Shown: positions 8,209 to 18,065, counted from the stretch's first letter. The stretch is DNA of 64,000 nucleotides from Halogeometricum sp. S1BR25-6 (GCF_031624495.1 NZ_JAMQOP010000001.1:1364001-1428000); one strand, 5' to 3'. Notes: generated from the sequence alone by a model not told the origin. A program made the numbers and translations.

Positions 8209-9006
8209 CTACGTCGCGCGCTGACCGATGACGCCCTTCAGCGCCGCGGCGTCGAAGTCGTGGTCCGGGCGGATGTTGACGAAATCGAGGAAATCGAGGG
8301 CCGCGAGCAGGTGCTCCGTCGTGTGCGATTCGAGCGCCGCGTCGACTGTCGCCTTCGCGCCGATGAGCGGTTCCATCGCGGCCAGCGCGCACGCGAGGTC
8401 GTACGACCGCGAGTCCTCGGCGCCCTCGTCGCTCACGTTCGTCGCGTCGATGAAGTAGACGTCGTCGTCGACGATGAGGACGTTCTCGGCGCGCAGGTCG
8501 CCGTGCGCGAGTCCGTGCTCGTGCATCGTGTGCAACGCCTGGAAGACGGCCGGCGCGAGTTGCTCCTCCCGTTTGCGGTCCAGTCGGTCCAGCGACTGGA
8601 AGTGGGGGAGATACTCCAGGACGAGGACGCCCAGTCCGTCCACCTCGAACGCCTCGACGGGTTCGGGGGCGTTCAGCCCGATTTCGCGCATCCGGCGGGT
8701 CGCCTCCAGTTCGTGCTCGGCCATCTCCAGGGGCGTCCCGAAGTGCTCGAAGAAGCCCTCGGTGCCCGAGGAGAACGCGCCGAGGTTGCGCCCGGTGGTG
8801 AACAGGGCGTGGACCAGCGAGTTCTGTTTCGAGACGACCTTGACGAACCACTCGTCGTCGACGACCATGGGGGTGGAGAGCCAGTTGTCGGCTTCGAGGA
8901 AGCGCACGTGCAGTTCCTCGCGTCCGTAGCGATTTCGGAGTTCGCGGACGACCGCCTCCAGTCGGGGCCAATCCACGCGCCCCCGGACGAGGCGGCGGAG
9001 TTCCAT
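8209..9006 (-). CDS. RIO-like/aminoglycoside-type protein kinase
   Basis: 265 aa. Kinase-fold features are visible: a lysine strand WFVKVVSKQNS near residue 55, a hinge-like LGVLVLEYLPHF, the catalytic loop HGDLRAENVLI (HGDxxxxN), and FIDAT in place of the usual DFG. This pattern fits RIO1/Kdo-type atypical kinases rather than eukaryotic-type kinases with a full glycine loop. Substrate is unknown. It is an isolated single gene, convergent to the DUF4112 gene. Confidence 0.72.
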   Translation of the reverse strand: MELRRLVRGRVDWPRLEAVVRELRNRYGREELHVRFLEADNWLSTPMVVDDEWFVKVVSKQNSLVHALFTTGRNLGAFSSGTEGFFEHFGTPLEMAEHELEATRRMREIGLNAPEPVEAFEVDGLGVLVLEYLPHFQSLDRLDRKREEQLAPAVFQALHTMHEHGLAHGDLRAENVLIVDDDVYFIDATNVSDEGAEDSRSYDLACALAAMEPLIGAKATVDAALESHTTEHLLAALDFLDFVNIRPDHDFDAAALKGVIGQRAT

Positions 9007-9067
9007 GAAACTGAGTAAAGAGCGCGGGGGTATAACTGTCCTGTCCGATTCCCGCCCGGCGGCGGAC

Positions 9068-9508
9068 TCAATCAGACGACGCGGTCCGGACGGTCAACAC
9101 GGGCACGTCCGACTGCCGGACGACTTTCTCCGTGACGCTCCCGAGGAGATAGCGGTCGAGTCCGGTTCGACCGTGCGTCCCCATCACGACGAGGTCACAG
9201 CCCTCCTCGTCGGCGTAGTCGTGTATCTCCTCGGCCGGAACACCGGTTCTGACCGCCGTCGTCACGGCTACGTCCTTCGAACGTACGTGGTCGGCCACCT
9301 CGTCGACGACGGCCTCGCCGTGACCGCGCCCCGCCTCGAAGACGACTTCGGCGTCCAACGCCCACTCGCCCTGTCCGGCCGACCGGATGTCGACGACGTA
9401 GAGGAGGTGAATCTCCGCGCCGTACGTGCTCGCGAGGTCCAGTGCGTGCTCGACTGCCCCGTCGGCCGGGTCGCTGCCGTCGGTCGGAACGAGGATGCGT
9501 TCGTACAT
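9068..9508 (-). CDS. UspA-domain universal stress protein
   Basis: 146 aa single USP domain. It opens MYERILVPTDGSDPADGAVE and ends with the ATP-binding pattern GTHGRTGLDRYLLGS followed by VTEKVVRQSDVPVLTVR. This G-x2-G-x9-G-S motif indicates an ATP-binding USP. Its role is a general stress function that cannot be specified. An in-frame upstream start is possible at 9556 but would add a non-family tail. Confidence 0.88.
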   Translation of the reverse strand: MYERILVPTDGSDPADGAVEHALDLASTYGAEIHLLYVVDIRSAGQGEWALDAEVVFEAGRGHGEAVVDEVADHVRSKDVAVTTAVRTGVPAEEIHDYADEEGCDLVVMGTHGRTGLDRYLLGSVTEKVVRQSDVPVLTVRTASSD

Positions 9509-9622
9509 ACTCGACTCTTCTCCGTCCGGTCTCAAAGCGGCGGCGGCCGTTCTCACGCCACGAGAACGGATTCATCACGGTCGTTCGATTGGTTTATTGC
9601 GCCGACGGGGGAACTCGTCCGT

Positions 9623-10739
<1,117 letters not shown>

Positions 10740-10765
<26 letters not shown>

Positions 10766-11216
10766 ACGAGAACTCAGAGCGCGCGAGCAGCACGGACAGC
10801 ACCTCCGCCGGGTCGTCCTCGGGGGCGACGCGGCGCGCGTACCACCGCAGCATCGCGGCGCAGACGGCGCCGATGTCGTCGTCCGCGACGCGCGTCTCGA
10901 ACGTTCCCTCGTCCGTGCGCGCGGCGAGGCTGACGAAGTAGTCCGGTCGCTCCTCCTTCTCCTTCTCCTTCTCTTCCGACCCGCCCGCCTCGCTCTCCGC
11001 CTCCGTTTCCGTCGCCGTCGAGTCGGCCGACCGCTGTTGGTCGTCCGTTTGTGCGAGAGTTCGAGTCTCGCGCCGTCCCCGCCGGGTCCGGTCTCCCGCC
11101 GTCGTGGCGGCGTCGCGGGCGGTGGCGACGACGTACCGACCGTCGCTGAGGGCGGTCACGCTCGGGTCGCGGCGGAAGTCCAGTTCATCGGGGGTGAGAG
11201 GCTCGCTGTCGTCCAT
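10740..11216 (-). CDS. DUF7500-type haloarchaeal protein (paralogue of 17502-18065)
   Basis: 158 aa. An N-terminal segment (PLTPDELDF ... SDGRYVVAT), a low-complexity Glu/Lys/Ser linker and a C-terminal helical domain (YFVSLAARTDEGTF ... AAMLRWYARRVAPEDDPAEV ... LSVLLARSEFSF). Both ends align with the protein at 17502-18065, where the matching pieces are GPRELDY, GGGRFVVAT, GFSLTAAFDGSVEH and WYAEQVDTDASDAEVLGILL. The linker here is longer and repetitive, and the C-terminal tail is shorter. Function unknown. Because the paralogue is inside the motility locus, a related role is possible. Its end overlaps the acyl-CoA dehydrogenase gene. Confidence 0.7.
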
Positions 11217-11351
11217 ACCCCTCGTGTCCCTCCCTCCGGTATCGTTATGGACGGTGTGACGGGCGACCAGGAGACCGTAACTACCGCTTTCGCCGGCTCA
11301 TCGGGCGGTTAAACTCGTCTCGCGAGGGGTGTTCGGAGCCGACGACGGCGG

Positions 11352-11750
11352 TCAGGGACGGGTCAGGACGAGGGGGACGGCGCTCCCGTCTCCGTCCGTA
11401 TCGGGGACGGCGTCCGCGCCCAGCGACACCGCGAACTGCTCGCGGTGGACGGCGCGCAGGGCGTCGCCCTCTTCGTCGGTGGCGTCGAGGGCCGCGATGA
11501 ACTCCGACCACACGGTCGGTTCGACGGCGAGGAAGTACGCCTCCTCGCCGCGTTTCGCGAGGGGGTCGGACGGCAGCGTCCGCCGCCACTCGTAGACGAT
11601 GTCGTCCACGCCGGGCAGCGCCCGGACGCCGCGCTGGTGCGCTGCGACGACGCGGCGGAGTCGGGCCGCGTCAACGCCGGAGTCGCGCGCGACGCGGCCG
11701 AGGACGGCGTCGTCGAACGCTTCGAGGGGGTCCCGCGGGTCGGTTGGCAT
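11352..11750 (-). CDS. Haloarchaeal hypothetical protein
   Basis: 132 aa from the start MPTDPRDPLEAFDDAVLGRV. Mostly helical, with RLRRVVAAHQRGVRALPGVDDIVYEWRR split over two helices and AYFLAVEPTVWSEFIAAL in the middle. No signal or membrane segment. I do not recognise the family. An in-frame GTG start 20 codons upstream would give 152 aa, but the shorter form has the more typical acidic N-terminus. It lies between a DUF7500-type gene and a divergent sugar kinase. Confidence 0.6.
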   Translation of the reverse strand: MPTDPRDPLEAFDDAVLGRVARDSGVDAARLRRVVAAHQRGVRALPGVDDIVYEWRRTLPSDPLAKRGEEAYFLAVEPTVWSEFIAALDATDEEGDALRAVHREQFAVSLGADAVPDTDGDGSAVPLVLTRP

Positions 11751-11860
11751 ACCGACTCGGACGGGGGCGACCGACTTCAACGCGCGGCTTCCCGGTGCCC
11801 GCGTCCGCACCCGCGGCGCGGTGAGGTGGTTTCAACTACCCGCTCGCCGTACGACGGGCC

Positions 11861-12880
11861 ATGACCGGAAACACCGATACCACCGCGAACGACGGCGACG
11901 CGCCCCGCGTCGTCGTCGCCGGCGAGACGCTCATCGACTTCCTCCCGGACCGCGAGGGCTCGCTCCGAGACGTGGAGTCGTTCACCCGGCGTCCCGGCGG
12001 CGCCCCGGCGAACGTCGCCGTCGGCCTCTCGCATCTGGACGAGACGCCGGCGTTCTCGACGCGGGTCGGCGACGACCCGTTCGGCGACTTCCTCGTCGAG
12101 ACGCTGGCCGAGGCGGGCCTCGACACCGAGTTGGTCGAACGCGACGCCGAGGCGAAGACGTCGCTCGCGTTCGTCGCCCTCGGTGAGGAGGCCGACCGGG
12201 GGTTCTCGTTCTACCGCGACCGGACCGCCGACACCCGGATGGAAGTCGGCGGCGTCCCCGACGCGACGCTCGAAGCGGCCGAGTGGGTCCACGTCGGCGG
12301 CGTGACGCTGACGGACGAACCCTCTCGGGAGGCGACGCTGGATTTGATGCGCCGCGCCCGCGACGCCGGCGTCACGGTGTCGTTCGACCCCAACGCCCGC
12401 CCCGAACTGTGGGACGAGTTCGACTACGGCGACTCGGTGGCGACGGCGTTCGGCCTCGCGGACGTGGTGAAGGCGACGCCGGAGGACCTCGCGGAACTCG
12501 ACTACGAGGGCGACCCCGCCGATATCGCCCGCGACATCACCGATTCAGGCCCGCACACGGTGTTCCTGACGCTCGGCAGCGAGGGGTCGCTCGCCGCGAC
12601 GACCGAAGCGTCGCCGTGGAGAGACGGGGACGCGGCGGCGGGCGCCGACGAGGTATCGGTCGTCTCGCACGGCGGCTACGACGTGGACCCCGTGGACACC
12701 ACGGGCGCGGGCGACGCCTTCACCGCCGGGATGGTCGCGGCGCTCGTCGGGGGAGAGTCGCTCTCGGAGGCGCTGACGTTCGCCAACGCGGTGGCCGCGG
12801 TGACGACCACCGCGCCGGGCGCGATGACTGCGCTTCCGGACCGCGAGGCGGTCCGGGCGTTCAGAGAAGAAGAGCCTTAA
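11861..12880 (+). CDS. PfkB-family carbohydrate kinase, fructokinase-like
   Basis: 339 aa ribokinase fold. VVVAGETLIDFLPDREG at the start, GGAPANVAVGLSHL (sugar-binding GG motif) near residue 48, VSFDPNARPELW, and the anion-hole/catalytic DTTGAGDAFTAGMVAAL near residue 285 with the Asp base. The combination AGETLIDF plus RPGGAPANVA is most like fructokinases, which phosphorylate fructose at O6, but KDG or other sugars are not excluded. The 3' end is four bases from the convergent actin-like gene. Confidence 0.85.
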   Translation: MTGNTDTTANDGDAPRVVVAGETLIDFLPDREGSLRDVESFTRRPGGAPANVAVGLSHLDETPAFSTRVGDDPFGDFLVETLAEAGLDTELVERDAEAKTSLAFVALGEEADRGFSFYRDRTADTRMEVGGVPDATLEAAEWVHVGGVTLTDEPSREATLDLMRRARDAGVTVSFDPNARPELWDEFDYGDSVATAFGLADVVKATPEDLAELDYEGDPADIARDITDSGPHTVFLTLGSEGSLAATTEASPWRDGDAAAGADEVSVVSHGGYDVDPVDTTGAGDAFTAGMVAALVGGESLSEALTFANAVAAVTTTAPGAMTALPDREAVRAFREEEP

Positions 12881-12884
12881 CCGG

Positions 12885-13949
12885 TCACTTCGTCAGTCGC
12901 TCGGCGATGCGCCGGGCGCCCTCGGCGGGTGCGAGGTCCGGCCGGTCCGCCGAGGTGGCCTCGACGTCGCGGTTCAGTTCCTCCGAGAGGCGCGTCTCGA
13001 ACTCCTCGACGATGCCGGGGATGCACGCCATCCCGCCGGTGAGGACGATGGGCTTCGAGAGGGCGAGTTGGTAGGGCTTCATGTGGTCGTTCGCCAACTC
13101 CGCGAGGAAGTTGTTCGCCACCTCGTCGACGGCGTCGTCGAGGTAGTCGTCCAGCGGTTCCATCACGGAGCGCTCGATGGTGAACTCGTGAGAGCCACCG
13201 CCGGGTTGCTGGATGACGTCGGTGAACGCCTCGAAGTCGTCGAAGTCGGCGTGCTCCTCTTTGTACTCGCGGGCCGTCGTCAGGTCGACGTTGACCCGCC
13301 CCTGCGTCTCCTCCTCGACGGCGTTGGCGATGCGGCGGTCCACCTCGTTGCCGGTGACGGCGCCGGAGACGAACGGCGAGAGCTGTTCGCCGTGTCGGTA
13401 CGCCGACGCTTCGAGGTTGGTCGACCCCATGTTGACGGCGACGAACACGCTGTCGATGGCCTCCAACTCGTCGCCGAAGGCGGGAATCGCTCCGCAGAGC
13501 GACTCGGGGAAACTCCGGACTAAGGCGCCCCCCACGGGGCTCTCCTCGATAACGCTGTTGAGGTTCTTCAGACCGGGTTCGTTGTCGATGGTCGGAATCG
13601 CGTAGACCACGGCGCTGTCGGCGTCGAGGCCGTTCGTGTTCACGAGTTCGGTAAAGAACTTCTGGGCTAAGGCGGCCCCCTCGTCGTCCTCCGGTAACCC
13701 GGAGCGGAGCATGTACTCCACTCTGTCCGGGTACTCCTGTGCGGCCTGCTCCCCGTACAGGACGCGTTCGTCGCCGGTTATCGGGTCCTCGTACGTCGCG
13801 AGGCAGGTGAGCGTCCGAACCGTCTTCAGTTCGTTATCGTCGTCGTAAAACTGGAGTACGGTCCGCGTGCTCCCCAGTTTGACCCCGACGGGCGTCGGGC
13901 CGTTTTCGTCGTCGAACGATGCGTCTTTGTCAGTTCCATCCTCCACCAT
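12885..13949 (-). CDS. Actin-superfamily protein, salactin/volactin-like
   Basis: 354 aa. The fold of actin/MreB/Hsp70 ATPases is visible: phosphate-1-like VGVKLGSTRTVLQF at residues about 21-34, a second strand-turn FVAVNMGSTNLEASAYRHGE near residue 168 (phosphate-2), and the adenosine motif IVLTGGMACIPGIVEEF near residue 301. The C-terminus RRIAERLTK follows. Haloarchaea have actin homologues such as salactin (Halobacterium) and volactin (Haloferax) that affect shape and motility; assignment to that group is inference from size and organism. An upstream TATA-like ACTTTTATCC (about 13967-13976) gives a short leader with GGAGGGG before the ATG. Confidence 0.72.
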   Translation of the reverse strand: MVEDGTDKDASFDDENGPTPVGVKLGSTRTVLQFYDDDNELKTVRTLTCLATYEDPITGDERVLYGEQAAQEYPDRVEYMLRSGLPEDDEGAALAQKFFTELVNTNGLDADSAVVYAIPTIDNEPGLKNLNSVIEESPVGGALVRSFPESLCGAIPAFGDELEAIDSVFVAVNMGSTNLEASAYRHGEQLSPFVSGAVTGNEVDRRIANAVEEETQGRVNVDLTTAREYKEEHADFDDFEAFTDVIQQPGGGSHEFTIERSVMEPLDDYLDDAVDEVANNFLAELANDHMKPYQLALSKPIVLTGGMACIPGIVEEFETRLSEELNRDVEATSADRPDLAPAEGARRIAERLTK

Positions 13950-14032
13950 ACCCCTCCGTAGCGTAACTAGGATAAAAGTCTTGTCCGAAATGCGACTGGT
14001 CAGTACAAGAGATAAGAAAGGAAGTGGGACAG

Positions 14033-14977
14033 TCAGCGACGCCGAACGCCGGCGGGCCGAATCGTCGGTTCTTCGTCGACTCCGCCGGCCATCGAGGCGA
14101 GTTGCGCGACGTAGAGGAGACTGAGGTGGTGGTCGTCGACGTCGAACTCTGACGTGTCAGAGACGTTACCTGAGAATCCGATGAGGTAGTCGTGCAGTTC
14201 CGTCTCCACCTCCTCGGTGATCCACTCGACGGCGTAGTAGTAGCGGAGGGCGTCCATCGTTCGCTTGAAGCCGCCCTTCAGGACCAGGAATTCGAGCCAG
14301 TCGAAGACGACGCGTTCGGCGGCGTACTCCTTCGGCACGTCCGAGAGGTAGGGCTTCTCCAGAGACCCGCCGGCGGCCGCCGTCTCGTGGATGAGTAGCT
14401 GTTCGAGTTGGTTGTCGCGGAGGGCCTCGCCGGCGCGGCCGCGGGGGCGGTCGCGCACCGGTTGGTCGAAGCGGAACTTGCCGACCTCCTCGAAGTCGTA
14501 CCTGCCCCCGGCGCTGCGCTCGTAGCCGAGTTCGTCGTACCCTCGGTCGCCGCCGCTCCGCCGTCCACCGCCGAGACCGTAGCGGTCGGCGAGGAGGTCG
14601 GCGTGCCGGACTTGGTCGTGCGCCCGGGCGTGGTCGCCGTACCCCTCGTAGGGACGGCGGAGGCCGTCGCCCCGGCGCGGGCGGCCGCGCCGGTCGGCGC
14701 CGTAGTCGTCGTGTCCGTCGTGGTCATCGTATCGGCCGGCGTCGTCGTACCCGCGGTCGTCGTCGTACCGGTCGCGGCCGTCTCGGTGGTCGAACCCGTC
14801 GTCGTCCCTGTCCCGGTTCGGCCGGTCGCGCGGACGCCGGGCCTCCTCGCGGGACGGTCGGCCGCCGTTGCGGCCTCGTCGACGCTCGCCGTCGTCGGTG
14901 CCGTTTCGGTCGCTGCGTCGTTCGTCGGCGATGCGTCGGAGTTCGCGTAAGTCGTAGTTGTCGGGATCTATCTTCAT
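14033..14977 (-). CDS. ArlD/E-family archaellum accessory protein with Arg/Asp-rich N-terminus
   Basis: 314 aa. The last about 120 residues are the FlaD/FlaE domain: EKPYLSDVPKEYAAERVVFD, then WLEFLVLKGGFKRTMDALRY, then EWITEEVETELHDYL. The same domain ends ArlCE (TLPASYVAESVALEWTQFLV there). The first 170 residues are extremely rich in Arg, Asp, Gly and Tyr, low complexity and surely disordered, unlike other ArlD/E proteins I know. The protein should join the cytoplasmic motor/switch complex. The ATG at 14977 has GAGGTGAG just upstream. It has its own copy of the shared motility promoter at 15081-15115. Confidence 0.78.
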   Translation of the reverse strand: MKIDPDNYDLRELRRIADERRSDRNGTDDGERRRGRNGGRPSREEARRPRDRPNRDRDDDGFDHRDGRDRYDDDRGYDDAGRYDDHDGHDDYGADRRGRPRRGDGLRRPYEGYGDHARAHDQVRHADLLADRYGLGGGRRSGGDRGYDELGYERSAGGRYDFEEVGKFRFDQPVRDRPRGRAGEALRDNQLEQLLIHETAAAGGSLEKPYLSDVPKEYAAERVVFDWLEFLVLKGGFKRTMDALRYYYAVEWITEEVETELHDYLIGFSGNVSDTSEFDVDDHHLSLLYVAQLASMAGGVDEEPTIRPAGVRRR

Positions 14978-15080
14978 ATCCTCACCTCGCACGCGCAACG
15001 GCGCGGTACGGCGTCGTGCGGCCGACTCCGTCCGTGTCAGAGAACGGGGGCGTGTCGTCGGAGAACAGCCACGGACGATT

Positions 15081-15115
15081 GATAAACTTGCCCCCGAGAA
15101 TATCAGTTCGGATAA
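15081..15115 (-). promoter_or_regulatory. Shared motility promoter element, copy before the ArlD/E gene
   Basis: Read on the minus strand: left arm TTATCC, four bases, right arm TGATATT, exactly 12 bases (CTCGGGGGCAAG), TATA box TTTATC at 15086-15081. Five other copies in this locus have the same order and the same 12-base gap. The transcript would start near 15055, giving a leader of about 78 bases before the ATG at 14977. Confidence 0.7.
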
Positions 15116-15270
15116 TGTATCGGACGGTCGCCGCGTTCACTCGTCGGCGGGGTCCACCTCGAACGGTGCGTCTCCCGCCGGTCGCCGGCGTCGGAACCGA
15201 ACCGTCGATTCGCCGCCGGAGTCGACGCTCAGCGTTCGAGGCGAGTTCGACGCGGAGCGTGCACGGGCGC

Positions 15271-15789
15271 TCAGAGCGTCGTTTCGCCGACGTGTGCGCT
15301 CCGAACGCGGAAGGCGCCGGTGGAGGCAGCGAGTTCGAGCGACCGGCCGTGGTCGCCGCCCACGTCCTCGGCGACGACGCGGATGCCCTGGCACGCGAGC
15401 GCTTCCCTAGCCGCGGCGACGTTCCGGTCGCCGATGCTGCCGTCGGCGGAGGAGAACTCGAACATCGTGCTCCCGCCGGCGAGTTTGGCCCACATCCGAC
15501 GCGGCTCCGCCCCCGCCTCGACCATCGCTCGGACGAGCGCCGGAACGACGGTATCGACGTACTTCGCCTCGGTGTCGCTTCCGTCGGCGGAGGGCAGCAT
15601 CGCGTGCGCCAACCCCGCGACAGCGGACTCCGGGTCGTAGACGGCGATTCCGACGCACGACCCGAGACCGCTCGTGGTCAGGGTGGCGTCGTCGGACGCG
15701 ACGGCGTAGTCGGCGATTCCGACCTTCGTGCGCTCTCGCTCGGCCTGCGCGGCGGGTGCGGTCGTGGTGGTGCTCGTGTATACTTTCAT
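15271..15789 (-). CDS. cheD: CheD, chemoreceptor glutamine deamidase
   Basis: 172 aa. CheD catalytic features are present: the Cys in LGSCVGIAVYDPES, the His in GLAHAMLPSADG, and the Thr-containing loop KLAGGSTMFEFS. CheD deamidates receptor glutamines and in Bacillus/archaeal systems partners CheC; here cheC lies 41 bases upstream on the same strand. A Thr/Ala-rich N-terminal extension of about 20 residues precedes the domain. It is the last gene of the cheY-cheC-cheD unit. Confidence 0.93.
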   Translation of the reverse strand: MKVYTSTTTTAPAAQAERERTKVGIADYAVASDDATLTTSGLGSCVGIAVYDPESAVAGLAHAMLPSADGSDTEAKYVDTVVPALVRAMVEAGAEPRRMWAKLAGGSTMFEFSSADGSIGDRNVAAAREALACQGIRVVAEDVGGDHGRSLELAASTGAFRVRSAHVGETTL

Positions 15790-15829
15790 CGTGGTGTGTC
15801 CGGAGGAGTGAGACCGGGGTTCGAGGGGC

Positions 15830-17035
15830 TCACCGCGCCGACTGTGCTCCCGCGGCCAGTCTGTCCAACGCCTCGCGGAGTTCCGCCTCGTTCGGGAGCG
15901 CGTAGATGTCGCAGGTGAACTCGTCGTTCGCGGTCCGAATCGCGGAGTCGATGAGGAAGGCGTACTCCTGCTCTTGGGCGAGTTCGGTCGCCAAGGGGTC
16001 GATGATGGCCGAACCGATGTCGTCGACGTACGTCGGCGGGGAGATATCGATGGTGGTCTCCAGGGCGTTCGCCCAGCCGTCGATGAACCCCGACGTGACG
16101 ATGTTACCTATCTCCTGGATAGCGCTCTGCTGCATCGCCGCGTCCGCCTCCATTCCGGGCATGAGCGCGTCGGCCACGCTGTCGGCCGACGCCTCGTCGA
16201 ACAGGATGGCGATGTAGCCCGACGGCGTGCCCATGAACTCCAAGACGACGCCCTTCCGCGTCGCGTCCGTGAGTTGCATCGGCACCGCCTCGATGGGGAC
16301 GAAACTGAGCCGGCTGACCTCGACGACCGACTCCATGCCGGTCATCGCCGTCAGGTCGTCGGAGGCCTGTTCGGCTCCGTCGGAGATCATCCCGGAGAAC
16401 GACGTGAACGTCTCGATGGGGACGCTCCCGACGCCTCCGTCGCCCGCGACGTTCGAGATGGTCTCGATGGAGTCGTGGGTCGGCAGCATGTAGATGTGGA
16501 AGCCGACCTGCTGGTCGTCGGTGTCGAGTTGGTTCCGGAACGCGAGGACGTGGTCCTTCCCCGTCGCCATCCTGAACCCGGAGTCGCCGGTGATGTCTTC
16601 GAGCGCCCCCTCCGTCTGAATGTCGACGAACGTCGGCGTCGTGATGTCGATGGAGGTATCGAGGTAGTCGGCCCAGCCGTCGAGGAAGCCGCCGAGCATG
16701 ATGTTTCCGAGCTCTTTCAACCCGCTCGTCGCCATCTCCCCGCCGGGATGGTCGGCGGCGCCGGGGACGAGAGCGTCGACGAGTTGAACCGCCTCCTCCC
16801 GGTCGAACGCGAGGATGATTCGCCCGTCGATGCCGCCGTTGAATCCGATGTGGACCGTCACGAGGTCTTGCTCGCGGAACTCGCGCTCGACGTCCGAGCG
16901 GGTGCTGACTTCTATCTTCGTCACCTTGACGAACGTCTCGACGCCGGTGAGCTGCGAGAGCGACCCGGCCGCTCGCTCCGCTCCCGAGTGAGCGAGACGG
17001 CTGAACGTGCGCAGCGACTGGACGTCGAGATTCAT
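15830..17035 (-). CDS. cheC: CheC, tandem two-domain CheY-P phosphatase
   Basis: 401 aa, about twice a single CheC. Each half has the CheC phosphatase motif (S/D)-x3-E-x2-N: SGLKELGNIMLGGFLDGWAD near residue 103 and SAIQEIGNIVTSGFIDGWAN near residue 302. Both Glu/Asn pairs are intact, so both halves may be active on CheY-P; single CheC carries two such motifs by itself, so each half here keeps only the first. The ATG overlaps the cheY stop (ATGA), showing translational coupling. CheC-CheD interplay is expected. Confidence 0.92.
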   Translation of the reverse strand: MNLDVQSLRTFSRLAHSGAERAAGSLSQLTGVETFVKVTKIEVSTRSDVEREFREQDLVTVHIGFNGGIDGRIILAFDREEAVQLVDALVPGAADHPGGEMATSGLKELGNIMLGGFLDGWADYLDTSIDITTPTFVDIQTEGALEDITGDSGFRMATGKDHVLAFRNQLDTDDQQVGFHIYMLPTHDSIETISNVAGDGGVGSVPIETFTSFSGMISDGAEQASDDLTAMTGMESVVEVSRLSFVPIEAVPMQLTDATRKGVVLEFMGTPSGYIAILFDEASADSVADALMPGMEADAAMQQSAIQEIGNIVTSGFIDGWANALETTIDISPPTYVDDIGSAIIDPLATELAQEQEYAFLIDSAIRTANDEFTCDIYALPNEAELREALDRLAAGAQSAR

Positions 17036-17400
17036 GCCTCGACGCTCACCACGTCGTCTATCGCCTGGAGGACGTTGGGCTTCTGGAACGGCTTCGTGAT
17101 GTACCCGTCCGCGCCGGCCTCGACGGCCTCGCGCATCTTCTCTTCCTGTCCGACGGACGTGCACATGATGACGGAGGCATTCGCGTCCAGCGATTTGATC
17201 TCCGTCGTCGCCTCGATGCCGTTCCGGATGGGCATCACGACGTCCATCGTGACCACGTCGGGGGAGAGTTCGCGGTACTTCTCGACCGCTTCGACGCCGT
17301 TCTCCGCCTCGCCGACGACCTCGTGTTCGCCGTCGAGCAGTTGCTTCAGCAGGTTTCGCATAAACGCTGAGTCGTCCACGACCAGTACGGTGCTTGCCAT
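17032..17400 (-). CDS. cheY: CheY response regulator
   Basis: 122 aa single receiver domain. Acidic pocket VLVVDDSAFM (residues 5-14), phospho-acceptor Asp in DVVTMDVVMP, the switch Thr/Ser in IMCTSVGQEE and the Lys in GYITKPFQKP are all present. CheY-P produced by CheA acts through CheF on the archaellum motor. GGAAGGAGGGG lies just before the ATG. The shared motility promoter lies at 17424-17458, placing the predicted transcript start almost at the ATG. Confidence 0.95.
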   Translation of the reverse strand: MASTVLVVDDSAFMRNLLKQLLDGEHEVVGEAENGVEAVEKYRELSPDVVTMDVVMPIRNGIEATTEIKSLDANASVIMCTSVGQEEKMREAVEAGADGYITKPFQKPNVLQAIDDVVSVEA

Positions 17401-17423
17401 GCCCCTCCTTCCGGGAATCTAAC

Positions 17424-17458
17424 TATAAACCCTTCCCCCTCATTATCAACGATGATAC
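17424..17458 (-). promoter_or_regulatory. Shared motility promoter element, copy before cheY
   Basis: On the minus strand: left arm GTATCA, four bases, right arm TGATAAT, then 12 bases, then TATA box TTTATA (17429-17424). This copy has the most perfect dyad. It would drive cheY-cheC-cheD. Confidence 0.75.
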
Positions 17459-17501
17459 GACAGGTCGTTGAGGGGACGGCGACCGAACCGGAGTCGCGAT
17501 A

Positions 17502-18065
17502 TCAGTCCCGCTCGGACGGAGGAAGTTGGAGTCCCTCGCCGGCCAGCGCCTCGATGAGGTCCGCGATGGAGTCGTCGGGCGTCAACCCGTGGTCGCGGAG
17601 CACGGGTGCCAGCACTTTGGTCGGAAACGTCACCTCCGTGTTCGAGGCGAGGAGGAGGATGCCCAACACCTCGGCGTCCGACGCGTCGGTGTCCACCTGT
17701 TCGGCGTACCACGCCGCGATGTCTCCGAACGCCGCGGCGACGTCGTCGGAGAAGTGCTCTCGGTGCTCGACGGAGCCGTCGAACGCGGCCGTGAGCGAGA
17801 AGCCGTAGGCGGCGTCCCGGTCGGAGACGTACCTGCTCGCCTGCTGTGCGGCGAACGTTCCGCGTTCCTCCACGGTGCGGTCGTCTTCGGTCGCCTCCTC
17901 GGCGTCGACCGTCGGGGTACCGTCCTGATCGGTGGCGACGACGAAGCGCCCGCCCCCGAGGTCAGCGACCCGGTCGCTCCCCGTGTAGTCCAACTCTCTC
18001 GGTCCGACGACACCCTCGCCGTCTCGACGGGAGGACGCTTCGTCTGGAGGGTCGTCGGACGTCAT
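17502..18065 (-). CDS. DUF7500-type protein inside the motility locus
   Basis: 187 aa. Contains GGGRFVVATDQDGTPTVD, a central helical/strand domain YGFSLTAAFDGSVEHREHFS, WYAEQVDTDASDAEVLGILL and a C-terminal helix pair LRDHGLTPDDSIADLIEALA. No signal or membrane segment. It is a paralogue of the protein at 10740-11216. Function is unknown; its conserved position between cheY and the archaellins suggests a motility-related role. A TATA-like CTTAATAG lies just upstream of the start. Confidence 0.75.
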   Translation of the reverse strand: MTSDDPPDEASSRRDGEGVVGPRELDYTGSDRVADLGGGRFVVATDQDGTPTVDAEEATEDDRTVEERGTFAAQQASRYVSDRDAAYGFSLTAAFDGSVEHREHFSDDVAAAFGDIAAWYAEQVDTDASDAEVLGILLLASNTEVTFPTKVLAPVLRDHGLTPDDSIADLIEALAGEGLQLPPSERD

